The notes under the pieces were generated by a model. It searched no databases. It worked only from the letters and a program-made list of their open reading frames with translations, and was not told where the DNA came from. The translations under genes and the position numbers were made by a program. A stretch of DNA of 64,000 nt from Onchocerca volvulus (taxonomy: Eukaryota; Nematoda; Chromadorea; Rhabditida; Onchocercidae), in NCBI GenBank assembly GCA_000499405.2, contig HG738140.1, positions 11,311,560 through 11,375,559 on the forward strand. The letters are read 5' to 3'. Below, piece by piece: positions 52,901 through 64,000 of this stretch (position 1 is its first letter; the number at the start of each line of letters is the position of its first letter).

Positions 52901-53693
52901 AGCTTCTATAGATATAGCCTTCTGTTAAAGATTTCGTCAAGATTTTCTTGACTTAACTGCGATATAGATTTGTGCTATTTCTAAAAGGTATTGAATGCGA
53001 AATTTAAATAACAGCAGAATTTCAACTTTCGTTGCATATTTATCAACATTTTATCTCATAATTTAATCAATGAATGGAAAATTTTTATCTTCAGTTGATC
53101 AACCTACTTCAACACAGCAACACTTATAACTAATTCGCCGACAAATATGCGAATAGACAAACAAATACGGATCAGTATGCTGAGATATTGATAACACGAT
53201 TTCCGTAAAATTGAAACAAAGTGTTGTATAATCATTTCTATATAAAGTTATTGCTATTTAATAAGTAATCTAAAATCTCATGCAGACTTGTTACGTATTA
53301 AATGTCTAATCACGTATGCATGAATTATGCAAAAGAGTAACAGCTCTGAAAAATCGAGACATTGAAGTGAAAGTACCCACTTTGAGCTCAAACTTACTAT
53401 TACCTACGTTATAAACCTGTATGAAATTTTCGGCATATTACTCATTAACTAGCAATAAATACACCAAAACAAAAAGATGTTCGTTGAAAATATTTTGATG
53501 AAATATTCATGTCCAATTATGCTAATTTCTGCTCATTTTACTTCCATGCTAGTGACATTTTCTGCACATTTTACGTACGTGAAACGTGCATAAAATTTCA
53601 TAATCTATTGCTTTATAAATACTGCTCATAATTGACTAAAATGTCATTTGTCATTTTTATATCATCAGCATAATATTGTGCTAAATATACAAA
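49901..53693. other. Intergenic, with one strong hairpin
   Basis: Begins with the 3' UTR of the RRM/F-box/LRR gene; an AATAAA at about 50061 is a candidate poly(A) signal. The rest is very AT-rich with no supported exon. A 12-bp perfect hairpin at 51359-51386 is listed separately. Confidence 0.5.
51359..51386. other. Perfect 12-bp hairpin with 4-base loop
   Basis: ATTTAGCCTTAG and CTAAGGCTAAAT are exact inverted copies separated by TTAT. The word TTAGTTATCTAA occurs twice, across the loop and again from 51386. It could be a transcript-end fold, an RNA structure or a MITE remnant; nothing nearby decides. Confidence 0.6.
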
Positions 53694-54851
53694 ATGTGTT
53701 GTATTTGTTGGTTTCTTTTCGGTGACAAAGAACCGAAAATATGCCAAACATGTGGCGAAAAGGTCCTTACTACTCGCATTTTTGCAGCTTTTTTTTTTTG
53801 TTCAAAATTTTGCGATGCAAAATTTAATCCATTGTAAACGGTAAGGATTTATGATTTTGTGGAGATGATGAAACAGAAGAATGAATGCTACATTTGTCCA
53901 ACTTTTTCATTTTTTCCATTTTTCCCCTTTTTATCTAAAGGCGATAGTAGCGAAATGTCGGCTAAATGAACTGTAAGAAGGTGAGTTATGACATTCAGGC
54001 AGTTGAAATGCGATTCACGAAACTTGGCCTACTACTGTGCATCGGTGGTTCGCTCTATTGTTGCATTGGATTGTGTTGTCTATTGTTAGTAACTTTTATT
54101 TTCTGGAAAAAAAATTTCACTTTGAAATGTAATAATTCTAGAGATCTATGTGTATCTTGAATAAATGGAAGACAAAACTTAAATGACTAACCTAGAGCAG
54201 GAAAAGCCTGCCTCTAAAAAGGCTGCTTAAAATCAGCTAAATAAGAATATTGAATTGGTTAGGTTTACCGATTGTAAACTGTTATATCCTTCAGTTTATT
54301 GCGAGAGCGGCATTGTCCTTTTTGCTATAAGAAGAGTTTTGAGGAAATTGCTCGCGTTCGAAGACGAATTCAGTGTTTAGTAGATGATAAATCTGAAATG
54401 TATGTCTTTATTGGACTTATTTGTGAAATTAATTCCATTTAATTCACATTTAAATTTCAACTGAAATACGATATTGCCCTTGTTGACATGATAAATAATG
54501 AGATATGACGATAATTATAACATGTGTAACAGCTTGCATTCCGAATCCCAACAATTTATGATAGTTATCGTTGTGAATTCCAATTTCTACATATTCGCCA
54601 GGGATAAAATTGATTATTTCACATTTCCTTTATCACTGCATAATATCATTTTAATTCATAAAATTTGTTTCGAATTTTCCTGCAAGTTTTAATTCGAGCT
54701 CTATCATTAACAACTAAAATCAAAACATTTTGCAATTTCTCCCACTAACAATATCGTAGGGAATGCAATTTTGTCTTTTTCATTGGTTATTTAAAAATTT
54801 TCATTTTTCAGCACAGTTGAAGAAACAGAACATTCTGATAATTCTTCATAA
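53694..54851 (+). CDS. LITAF-like membrane zinc protein (4 exons)
   Basis: Exons: 53694-53762, 53999-54084, 54295-54399, 54812-54851; phases agree, giving 99 residues. The plan matches the LITAF domain of endosomal membrane proteins: a first Cys knuckle (KICQTCGEK, about 16-23), a Cys-rich hydrophobic stretch (about 31-54, KLGLLLCIGGSLYCCIGLCC) that inserts in the membrane from one side, then a second knuckle RHCPFC (about 57-62). The four knuckle cysteines would share one zinc. The usual Pro-rich PPxY N-terminus is missing; instead the protein starts MCCICWFLFG, which could be palmitoylated. The tail is acidic (VEETEHSDNSS). The first donor (AAG|GTCCTT) is weak, so an extra or different exon 1 boundary is possible. 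A likely trans-splice acceptor ends at 53668. Confidence 0.75.
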
Positions 54852-56073
54852 GACTATTAATTGTTGTTCTAAATGAATATAATGAAGATGGAAAAATGTG
54901 TTCAAATTCTTATTCATAATTTAAATTTTGATTTTCAATTCTTTCGGAAATTTGGATCCAAAGCACCTGTCCATACGCTACAAATTATTATTTGTCTAAA
55001 CTAGGATAAATTTATTGATAGAAGTTTGTTTATATAAATAAATTTCTTATGCTGTTTTTAAAACTTTAATTAAATTAAGTCATATTTTGAATATATTGAA
55101 CAGGCTATTTATGCCTATTTGTCAATAAATAAATTTCTTATGCTGTTTTTAAGTGAATATTTGAAATGCGCAAACTCAATTAATTATAATATACATACTG
55201 AATCAAAATCGTATCAATTAATTGGGGGAATGTCCATGGAAAGCTAAGATATGGTTTTAGGGATGTACGTAGAAATGTAAGATTGTTGCAAAGTTCCAAG
55301 AAATCGAATTAATTGATCAAATGCCGCCATTTACTTATCTGTTTAATCGATTCTATAGTATCCTGAATTTTGTCTCAACAAAGATAGAAATTGTATACGG
55401 AGATTCCTCATAGATAATTACTAAAATTTACGGCTTAAATTATTTGAAATCCATTTCTCTTGAATTTAAAATTTTATTGATTATTGGAATTTTTCGGAAA
55501 TTTGACATAAAGTTTTTGATAACGTATAATTGTACTTCCCATTTCAGAATTCAGAATAATTTGTAATTATTAGATTAAAGATAGTAGGACAAAGTAATGC
55601 TTTCAAATCTCGTAAACTTGAAATTTAACTTTAATTTAAAATTTAAGTGAAAATCTGATCCAGAACAATAAGCTGAAAAAACTAACAGTGTTTTGTCACC
55701 CTAATGATATGAAACTATATGTCGAACTCGAGATGAAAAAATCTAACATGATAGGCCTAGTCAAATAAATCTTAAATGAACCGAATTTACGTAATCTTTT
55801 CTAGAGTAATAGCTAAATACTACTGGTAGATATTGATGAAAAATTTCTTTTATCCCGAGTAATTAATTTTTACTGTAAGGTAGTATATATTTTATTCTTT
55901 CTCAACCAACCTAATCGTCATTTTAAAATTAAAGTTTAAAATTTCGTGATTTATATTAAGAATCAATAAAGAATTAATAAGCTTTCATACTCAATAACTG
56001 ATATGTGACTCATTTTTATAGCGATTTATCGGTATCATTTGAAATCAACATCATCATTACTTCCATTATCCAG
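54852..56073. other. Intergenic; likely 5' exon of the next gene not located
   Basis: Contains a duplicated 26-base segment (55036 and about 55127). The next gene needs an upstream start; ATG at 55254 followed by a GTAAGA donor (55279) and a TATAG acceptor (56022) would join in frame, but this is tentative. Confidence 0.35.
55036..55152 (+). repeat. Direct repeat of about 26 bp, 91 bp apart
   Basis: AAATAAATTTCTTATGCTGT and the following TTTTAA occur twice, at 55036 and about 55127. Confidence 0.8.
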
Positions 56074-58423
56074 GAAAACCGATCTTTCACAACTAAATTC
56101 AAACTCCCGCTGAAGCGAATTTCACGGGCCAACTTATGTTCCGAGGCATGGCTTTGCAACTTTTTGAAGCAAGGAATTTATGGAAGAAGAATTCCTTCTG
56201 GTTTTCAGGAAGTCTGTGAGATTTGCAGAGTTGCCATTCCATTATTTTATCGTAGATTGATTGATATCCTAAACGTATGTATGGAAAGTCACGCAAATAA
56301 ATATTTTGGACTTTTATGTAAAAATTTGCTTAATTGGCATTTAATTAAATTTTCTGGAAATTAAGTGCCGAATGTGATAAAACATATATCGGAAAATATG
56401 AATTTCCGAGAGAAGCGACGATTACAGCGTGTAATGGACATTTTCTGCTTTCTGTATTATTTTGTCCTTCTATTCCATTTTTAATTAAGATGTTTTAAAA
56501 TTAAATTTTTTATCTTTAAATTTCAGATATTTATGACAGCTACGATTGTAGCGGATTCCATCGCAAAATTTGTTTGCATATTACGAAGCTATATGCATAA
56601 AACGGATTTCAGCGACATTTCGGGTAAATTCTCATATTCGTTTGTAAATTCCATTTTTCGTTTTTGCACCTTACTGAAATATTTGGAAAAAAATATGTCC
56701 ATAAATGTATTCATCGTTATGTAATCACGTAACTTTTAACATTTCGTACTGAATTCATGTATCTCATGTTATATTTAACCATTCAAGCTGCATTCATCCA
56801 TCAGTGTGGGCATGTAAGCAGATCATCAGCAAGCCTTTTCAAAGTACTCATTTCTTTGAATACTAATTTAGAATCCTTTTATTTTAATTTATTTCTTTTT
56901 TAAATCTTTCAAAAAAAGAGAAGATGGCGGAAAGTTAGGATAATCTTTTCCTTTCTCAGGGAGACAAAATAGAACAATTTTTCGTTGCCGTGAGAACAAA
57001 GTCACTGTTAAATGGAAAATAATAAAAAGAGATAAAGAAAAAATAAAAGGCTTACTTTTTCTTTCTTTTCAATTTCAACTTGGTTGTGGATGAAAGAGTA
57101 CCGTGAAACATAGCCAACAGTTGGTTGCTCCAGGCAACGAATCATTTAAGCTATTCAAGGTATCGCTTTCTGTTATTTCATTAATCAGCAATGGTCGCTA
57201 ACCAATGCTTTGCATTGAATTCATTGAGATTGTATTGCATATGTGTATGCATGTGTATTTATATGTGTATGTATATGTATTATGTAAAATCTACTGCTTT
57301 TCTTCCTTCGTTACCGTTTCTATGACCATATATTATTTAACCTATCTGCAAATAATATGTTTGTGTTGCCATCGGTTGCAGCAATAACATTTATAATTGA
57401 CAAAGAAAAAAAGAACATTAACAAAGCTAAGATATTTTAAGGTCAATGTAATAAATTCAGAAAAAAGAAGAGAAAAGAAGAAATAAGCCAATTTTTGGGA
57501 TAATGTTAAAAAAGAGAAATTCTGATTAATATTTCTTCTATACTTATTATTTTATTGCTGCATATGCAAGATCAATTGGTTATATACTGAATGATTTGAT
57601 TTTATGTTCGAAATTTTGTTTAGCATTAGTTTCGTTGGAAAATATTGAATTAATTCAAGTTTTATACTTAAGCTATTTGTCATATTGGTTATATGTATAT
57701 GTGTTAAATATAGGAAAATTTGGGATTTCTTTTTTTTTAATCTTACAAAAGTTGCAGGTAATGGAGCATGAGCGGAAACAATCTTCAGAAATTCGAAGAC
57801 TCGGATTTATTGAATCTAAAGGCCTCTTTGTGAGTAATTTAATTTAAAAATAAGTTAATGTGCCGAAGAGAAAATAATAATTTCCAAACCTTGTCATTTG
57901 TGACTATGGTAGCTGAAAGAGACAGTAGAACAAAGTAGATCACTTATCGGAAAAGTACTTGATATTTTTCTGCACAGTATCTTAAATACATGGGAAGGAA
58001 TTTCCATGGCATAGAATAGAATTAGCATATTAATGGAACTTACCCATAATATAGCATAACATGATTTAGTATGACTGACGAAATTCAATTCTCAACCACC
58101 TATTTTCGAAATAAATTCTAATTAAATTAATTATAAAATATATTTGAAAAATTGTTTGTTTGTTTGTCTTTATTTGCTAATTTGATATAATATATTTTTT
58201 ATTTTTTGTATGTCCATTTTCAATTACAGTAAATGTTATTTACATTTTTTTTTTCTTTTAAAAAAGAGAAAGAAAATGGAAAGGAATTGAACAAGAAAAG
58301 ATTATTTTCTTATATATATATAATTTGATACATATGCACATATGCAAATTATATGTGTGTATGCATATCTAAATTATATTTTCATGAGTAATTTTATTTT
58401 TCTTACAGATCCCACCTTTGTAG
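56074..58423 (+). CDS. Uncharacterised spliced gene, 5' end incomplete (5 exons seen)
   Basis: Exons: 56074-56274, 56527-56623, 57134-57159, 57758-57829, 58409-58423. Phases (0, 1, 0, 0) agree at all junctions and the frame ends in TAG, about 136 residues. The third exon is only 26 bases. No in-frame ATG lies in the first exon, so a start exon upstream is missing. The protein is soluble-looking and mostly helical: SEAWLCNFLKQGIYGRR, EVCEICRVAIPLFYRRLIDIL, then a basic and charged stretch (VMEHERKQSSEIRRLGF) and the end GLFIPPL. I recognise no family. The splice-phase agreement and codon content are the support; the function is unknown. Confidence 0.6.
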
Positions 58424-58877
58424 AGAAATAAGATTAGCTGAAAAGTATCGCAAGTCATTTTATCCACATCACAAGCACATATTTGGATAGATTTCGCATA
58501 ATATATGTGGAAATATTATTAATAGCTGCAGCATGTCAACAAGATGATATTATTGAAAATTTCTGTAATCTTTGATCTAATGCAGGTTTTCGGTGATTTC
58601 TGATCATTGCATTGTAAGGTTGTCAAATCTGATTCTTCTTTTTGCTTGTTCTGGTATTATTTAAATGAGAAGAATATTTAATTGACGAAATCGGCGGATA
58701 AAATATATTTTCGAGGTTGATTAATGTCCACTTCATTTTTTCTTCATTTGTCTTTATCAAATCTTTACTCATTCTCTCAATTCACTGTTAAAGGTTAAAT
58801 ATATATTTCTAAGTATATCATTACTTTTAAGCTCGCTTTTTCAGATTTTTATGTCATTCTGACATAAAGTGACCAAT
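58424..58877. other. Short intergenic region with spliced-leader-type acceptor
   Basis: About 450 bases separate two same-strand genes. CTTTTTCAG ends at 58844, followed by a leader with a tiny ORF (ATG TCA TTC TGA at 58851) before the next start. Same strand and short spacing would allow, but do not show, a two-gene operon. Confidence 0.45.
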
Positions 58878-60709
58878 ATGCCCAGGAAAAGTATGTCGGC
58901 ATCGAGGACCACTATGCCTTCGGCATCAAGCAACACCGAACAGACGACATTATCACAATTGCAATCTGTAATTTATTTTTCACTTTTAATTTCAATCTTT
59001 TATTACAAATTCCAAAATCTCTTAATTTAAAGAATTAGAATGCTACCAAATATTTTAATTGGTTTGATAATAATTGAATTTTTTTAAATTTAGAGATGTA
59101 ATTAAAGAATTGCGATCAAAATTTATGATCAAATATTTAATTAGATAGTTATAATTCCCATAATTTTTACAGTAAACGATGGAATTAAGCAAGTGCAAGA
59201 TTGTAAGGATAATATAAGATGGATTTTTAAATATTTTGCTTTCTTCTTCCATATTATTTAATTGTGATTTGCTCAAAGTTTTTTTATCAAAACTTTATGG
59301 AAGGATCGATTCTGTTTTAAATTCAAAGTCGTTCAAAATTCAAAATTCAAAGTACATTACTATGATGATTGAATTTATATAACTGAAGTAAAAAGTATTG
59401 CAATCGAATAATTTGACTGAATTATAATCGATTAATAAAAATTTATAATAGAATTCCAATTAAAAATATATTTCTGCCTTAATATTCACTTTTTTTTTCT
59501 CGTTTAATTTGTTTCCTTGTCTTTTAATCATATTTTGCAAATAAGTGTGATGTTACAATATATGTGAATTCTTGCAAAATTAACAAATAAATAATGATTA
59601 ATTTTTTATGCAAAAATAATTCATAGCGTTAGCTTCTACAAATAAAATAGGTCTTAAAATAGTGGAAAAAACATATAGAGATTGCTGTTATCATTTGGTA
59701 ATAAATATCTTCCAAAAGAGGCTAAGAATTGTGGAGGTTGCAGTTGGGTTGAACAAGTACAAAATACTAACTAAAAAATTGCGTTACTTCGCTTATTATA
59801 TGCAGGAATTTTATTGAAATGAGTTTTTATTGGATAAATTGAAGTTTGATTCATGTACATTGTTTACTTAAAGTCCAATGTTTGACATCATGCTTTTGTT
59901 GATAAGAAATAAGCAGAATTAGTTGTAGTTATCAGGCGAAACCCCTATCATCATCTTATTTGGCATCTTTTTCCAGCGGTCGAGAAAAGACGAGAATAAC
60001 ACCGAATGAGTTTTTTTCTTGAACCTTCAAAATTTTTGCCACAATTTTTAATTTGGAGGAGATACAAATAAAAAAAATTAGAAGATATATTACTGAATTA
60101 TAATTTATTAGAGTCGTCATGAATAACTTGTTAGGATTTAACTGATAGAACAGTGAAATTATCAAGACAGACTTGAAACTTAAAAGAAATAAAGTTTCAT
60201 ATTTGAGATAAAGGAAAAATAATTCATTGCCGAAAAAGAAAAATTTTAATTTTTGTCGAAAGTCAGAATTAACTTTTTAATTTAGAAAATGGCCCAAGTG
60301 ATATTTTTGCAACGAACACCAAAGTTGATTATTAGCCGAAGTGGTGGTGAAACGTTACAACATCTCGTTTTCACTCAGCAACCTATAATTAATGGTAAAT
60401 TTTCTTTTTATTTTCTCTTGATTTTATATATTTTTGTCTCTCGAGAATTACTTGACAGAAAACAGAATAAATAGGTATCACTGTTAAGTAGATATTATCC
60501 TTTTAATTCAAAATTTTTGATTCTCTTTCTAATTTTGAATTTTTATAGTTTTACTGTGGCATATGAGGGTATGGGTTCGGCAATTACAAGGGTCACTTTT
60601 AGACTTCGATCAAGTTAAAAATTATTTCCATGCCCAAGGAAAGCTAAATAAGCCTAAATTTATGATAGCGATATCATCATTAAGTATATTTCAAAGACTT
60701 TCAAATTAA
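58878..60709 (+). CDS. Uncharacterised small protein (3 exons), faint MSP-domain resemblance
   Basis: Exons: 58878-58967, 60286-60394, 60549-60709; phases 0 and 1 agree and the frame ends in TAA, giving 119 residues. Residues 1-30 are a disordered Ser/Thr/Met-rich N-terminus (MPRKSMSASRTT). The rest begins with a beta-strand-like segment, TPKLIISRSGGETLQHLVF, that weakly recalls the first strands of major sperm protein domains (P-x-L-x-F, GG, then a hydrophobic strand before N). The following LLWHMRVWVRQLQ and FDQVKNYFHAQGKLNKP do not clearly continue that fold. Family is therefore unassigned. The intron between exons 1 and 2 is 1318 bases. Confidence 0.6.
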
Positions 60710-62447
60710 AAAGAAGTTATATCGATGCAGGAAGATATTTATAAACATTGAATCTTTCTTCTCCCTTGATTTTGAGATTTTATTATCTAAATCCACTATA
60801 AGGAGAGGGAAATGAGACAGTCTCTGCATGTATTAGTATTTGTTTTTGATAATCATGGATTTAAAAAAAAAAAAAGTGGATTGAAAATATTGTGTGAAGG
60901 ATTAAGCATTGTTGTTTGGAAAATAAGTGACGATAGTCAGGCGGGAGTATGAAGCCCAAACGAGGGAGGGAGGGAGAGAAGAATCATAAGAAGCAGGTGC
61001 ATGTTACAAATTTATATGTATAAAATAAATAATAATTGGAAGTTAATCGTCAAAATAAGCAGCTTGAAAAGCCAATCGTCTTTTATTCATATTTTCCTCT
61101 ATTCTCAGATTCCATTTTTAATAGCAGCATAAGTTGATCTAATATGTATATAAACATATTTTATTTATTTATTCTGATTGCATATATATTTGTTTATCCA
61201 ACATTTCAACTTGTTTACATGATTATGACATTTTTATATTTAATTGAAATTGAAATAATACTTGAAGGTTGGAAATTTATAGTAGGAAATTGCTGTTTTT
61301 TTCGTCCGAATTATTGTTTAAAAATGTTCAATGTTGACTTATATCCAAATCATTTCTAACTATATTCCAATTATTTCTTAATTATTTTACTTGCCACAGT
61401 ACCTGTCTCTTATCACTAGTCATCACATGCTCTTATCTTATGTCTTATCATCAAAAAGTGCATGACTTCAGAAAGTGTAATATTTATGTTGCTTCATATT
61501 TCCCCTAAAACGATTCACTGAGTTATTAAATTATGAATATTGATGAAATTAGGAAGTACTCCGCGAATGATAGAAGTTTTATGAGAATTTAAAACCACTG
61601 TCCGCCATATCAAAATGATATTTAATGAAGAATACTGCAAAACTTCATATCACATTGCACAGTATAGAATATAAAGATTTTTAAGGAGAATGTATTTTTC
61701 TGTTGATAGCCAAGAAATAGCGGAATTAGCCAACTATCAGTGAGAAAATTGGAACTCATATAAGTTTTAAATCAAATTATTTGAAAAGTTCATTCATAGT
61801 TCTATTTGAAAAGACAATTTGGAACAAGTTCTAGTTACCTTCGATGTTTCTCGAATTTTTGGGAACATACTTTGCAAATATTCATTGATGGCTATCTTTA
61901 TTTCACGAAATCTACAACTGGTCTATCATCTCATGAAATGTTATTATATCATTAAATTTTTTTTTAAAACAGTTTTTTGAAGTCAAATTATATGCAAAAT
62001 GGTCTTGAAAAGAAAAGGTTAACGGTTGTGTTCATCAGTATTGTGCTTACGTATCTATGTGCAACTAAATAGAGCTGAACTTCACTGATTTCAGTTATAA
62101 TATTTTGAATTGAACAGTAAATTTTCCATTCAGCCTTCTTTCATATCATTTTTCTATGCTTAATGATATTTCAGAGATTAAATCAGGGTGGAAGTAATCA
62201 AATTATTCATTCCCACCAACTTTCTGTACGAAATTTTTTTCCGGCTGATATAGAAATTAGCTCATTGAAATAATAATTGATCCTAATTTTAAAATCTGGG
62301 TTATCGTAATTTTTAAAGAGATGTGGTTTTAGAAATATGGATGATTGATACTGAAAAAAGTAGGATATTAAGTGGTATAGCTTTTCTCAGAATGAATTAA
62401 ATGAAGAAGAAAAGGTAGATTGTCCTTTGAGATTTTGTTATGATCAT
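60710..62447. other. Intergenic, no gene recognised
   Basis: Spacer after the previous gene. A 71-codon hydrophobic open frame at 61144-61359 has no supporting splice sites or start context and is not called. Confidence 0.5.
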
Positions 62448-62787
62448 TTAGTAGGTACATAATATATGGTATCCCGCATTCAACATAATGCCCATCTTGC
62501 TAGGCCTATCTAAAAAAAATGAAAAAAAAAATGCTTTATCGCTGAACTATTTCCCAAATATTCCAAACAAAGGAAAGACTGAAAAAGAGAGAAGACTTAC
62601 CTTTTCTTTTATTTGCAATTTCTAGTCTCTCAATTTCTTCTTGATTCGAAAAGTCGAGCTTTGATTTTGATTCTTCATCATTGTCTCCAGCATCATTAGC
62701 TTCTCTACAGCTTTAATTCTTCGAGAATGAATTTCTACCAACGTTCTCTATTCGGCTTACCGCCGTTTCATACAACTCGATTTCCAT
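62448..62787 (-). CDS. Tentative minus-strand small gene, acidic coiled-coil-like
   Basis: Exons 62601-62704 and 62448-62509 join in phase across a GTAAGT donor (62600) and TTTTTTTAG acceptor (62510), ending in TAA. The larger exon encodes a charged stretch (DNDEESKSKLDFS, EEIERLEIANKRK) and the last exon RPSKMGIMLNAGYHILCTY. A first exon at 62774-62787 (MEIEL, donor GTATGA) would complete a 59-residue protein, but reading straight on from that ATG gives other plausible peptides in shifted frames (ETAVSRIE, VEIHSRRIKAVEKL). The locus may be a decayed gene. It also conflicts with a plus-strand model. Confidence 0.25.
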
Positions 62788-62790
62788 GTT
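62701..62790 (+). CDS. Tentative plus-strand first exon with spliced-leader-type acceptor
   Basis: A CT-rich tract ends in TTCTCTACAG (62710). An ATG at 62727 then opens MNFYQRSLFGLPPFHTTRFPC, ending in a strong GTAAGT donor at 62791 with one base carried. No second exon could be joined in frame: the obvious acceptor at 62915 would create TAA. It overlaps the minus-strand model, so at most one is likely right. Confidence 0.25.
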
Positions 62791-64000
62791 GTAAGTATTT
62801 TAGACTTATTTGTTTCTCCAAAGACTTATCATTTTTTTCTGAGAAAGCTGACTGAAGTTTGATAAAAAATTTCATCCTAAATGAATGAATTAAAATTTGA
62901 ATGGTTGTAATTCAGAACTTGAATATTAATACTGCTGTCTTACAATCATACTACAAACACTATCATCAATTGACTGAGGCTAAAAGCATTTGTTTGGAAA
63001 AGATACTAGTGCACCGAATTGTGGAAATAGTTATAGGGAACAAAAGTGCGTCTAATGTTCCCTCTTCCCTCCATAAGCTATTCTCAGTACTCATTGAAGT
63101 GTTTTATATTGAATTTGATTAATAAATTTCCAAGTAAGTAGAAAAGACATATTTCAAATAAAAATTTATTAAATTCGAAAAAAAATCGCCGAATTTTCTT
63201 TGTTATTCGAATGAAATATTAATAACAGATTGAATTTATAACATTTCCGCTTTTTTTACGCATCTTATCGATAAAATTTAGTTTATAGATGCGGAAAACT
63301 CCTATAACAGTAGCATTTATTTTTGGCAGTGTCAGAAAATTTCTTTCATCATTTTCAGGAAGTAGAGCTCAATTTGTAGCAAAAATTTGTTGTTTCAGTT
63401 GAATTCCATTTCAGCCTTTTATATTATTTGCGAAATTAAATTATAAGATTTGAAAAATTGAACAGTATAATGCAAACAATAAGTAATATATGTCTAAAAT
63501 CTGTAACCATGAAGAAGGTAATACCTCATATAAATAATCGATTCATTGATTTTAGGAGCGATATAAATTAATCAGTTTAAGCTTGTGAGAAAATGTGGTT
63601 ATGTATATTCCATGCTTCTATATATTCCAAACTGCCAAACTCTCAAACTGATTCTTATCTCTGATGAAAATTTCGATAACATAATGGAATAAAGTATAGC
63701 GTATATTAAGAAGGTAACTTGGAATGGAAAAACTACGGAACGTTTAATCCTTGTTTTTGTCAGATTACAAAAGAAGAAAAAAGACTTAATTTTTCTGTCT
63801 TGATTTTCCTCATAGATATAAAATAAAATGATAGAGCTTGTTCTCTTTTTTCCTTTCTTTTTTCTTTTTTTTTTCTGTGGATAAATTACTGATCATTCCT
63901 TTTTTCCCAGCGTACCTAATTATTGAAATAGGCAATTTAGTTTGTTTGCATCAAAGGAAGCCGGTTGTTATTCCATATTTATGAAATTTCTCTTTAATTT
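62791..64000. other. No supported gene
   Basis: Contains an open frame at 62901-63122 (ATG start, 73 codons, with a TTCAG just inside it) that may be an exon of a gene continuing beyond what I can join, and poly-pyrimidine runs near 63840-63885. Nothing else is recognised. Confidence 0.45.

Noticed and set aside
62901..63122. 73-codon plus-strand frame with TTCAG inside its start
   Set aside because: Looks moderately coding, but joining it to the candidate exon ending 62790 creates a stop, and no other partner was found.

Overview
The window reads as nuclear DNA of a nematode, most likely a parasitic clade III (filarial-type) species. It is strongly AT-rich. Genes are split into many short exons, with introns of about 100-1200 bases that end in TTTCAG-like acceptors. 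Several start codons lie 3-33 bases after such an acceptor with no upstream coding exon, which is how nematode spliced-leader trans-splicing looks. The best matches are to nematode and animal families (Wntless/MIG-14, OST-alpha, F-box/LRR, LITAF). There are no prokaryotic features, no CRISPR, and no intact transposon that I can see. All exon models below were built by hand from splice sites, reading-frame continuity and remembered family features; no search was run.

Layout. 1-1638: no gene seen. 1639-7909 (minus): a complete 12-exon mig-14/Wntless gene, the Wnt cargo receptor. 7.9-26.4 kb: a gene-poor stretch of about 18.5 kb with microsatellites and one small RNA-like fold. 26518-31039 (plus): an 8-exon organic solute transporter alpha gene. 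33254-33781 (plus): an intronless gene for a Thr-rich, mucin-like type I membrane protein. 37869-39100 (minus): a 4-exon four-pass membrane protein with one GC-AG intron. 41372-49900 (plus): an 18-exon gene joining an RRM, an F-box and leucine-rich repeats; it carries one in-frame TAA at codon 92. 53694-54851 (plus): a small LITAF-like zinc/membrane protein. 56074-58423 and 58878-60709 (plus): two short spliced genes of unknown function. 62.4-62.8 kb: two conflicting weak models on opposite strands.

The genes do not form one pathway. The most unusual observations are: (i) the 3' splice site of mig-14 exon 9 lies in a 35-40 bp sequence present three times, two tandem copies (an in-frame alternative acceptor 39 bases away) and one inverted copy in the same intron that could fold over the acceptor; (ii) the RRM/F-box/LRR fusion, suggesting an RNA-directed ubiquitin ligase adaptor, and its single in-frame stop; (iii) the unresolved exon 1/2 junction and in-frame upstream ORF of the OST-alpha gene. 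I did not find a clearly novel multi-gene system.
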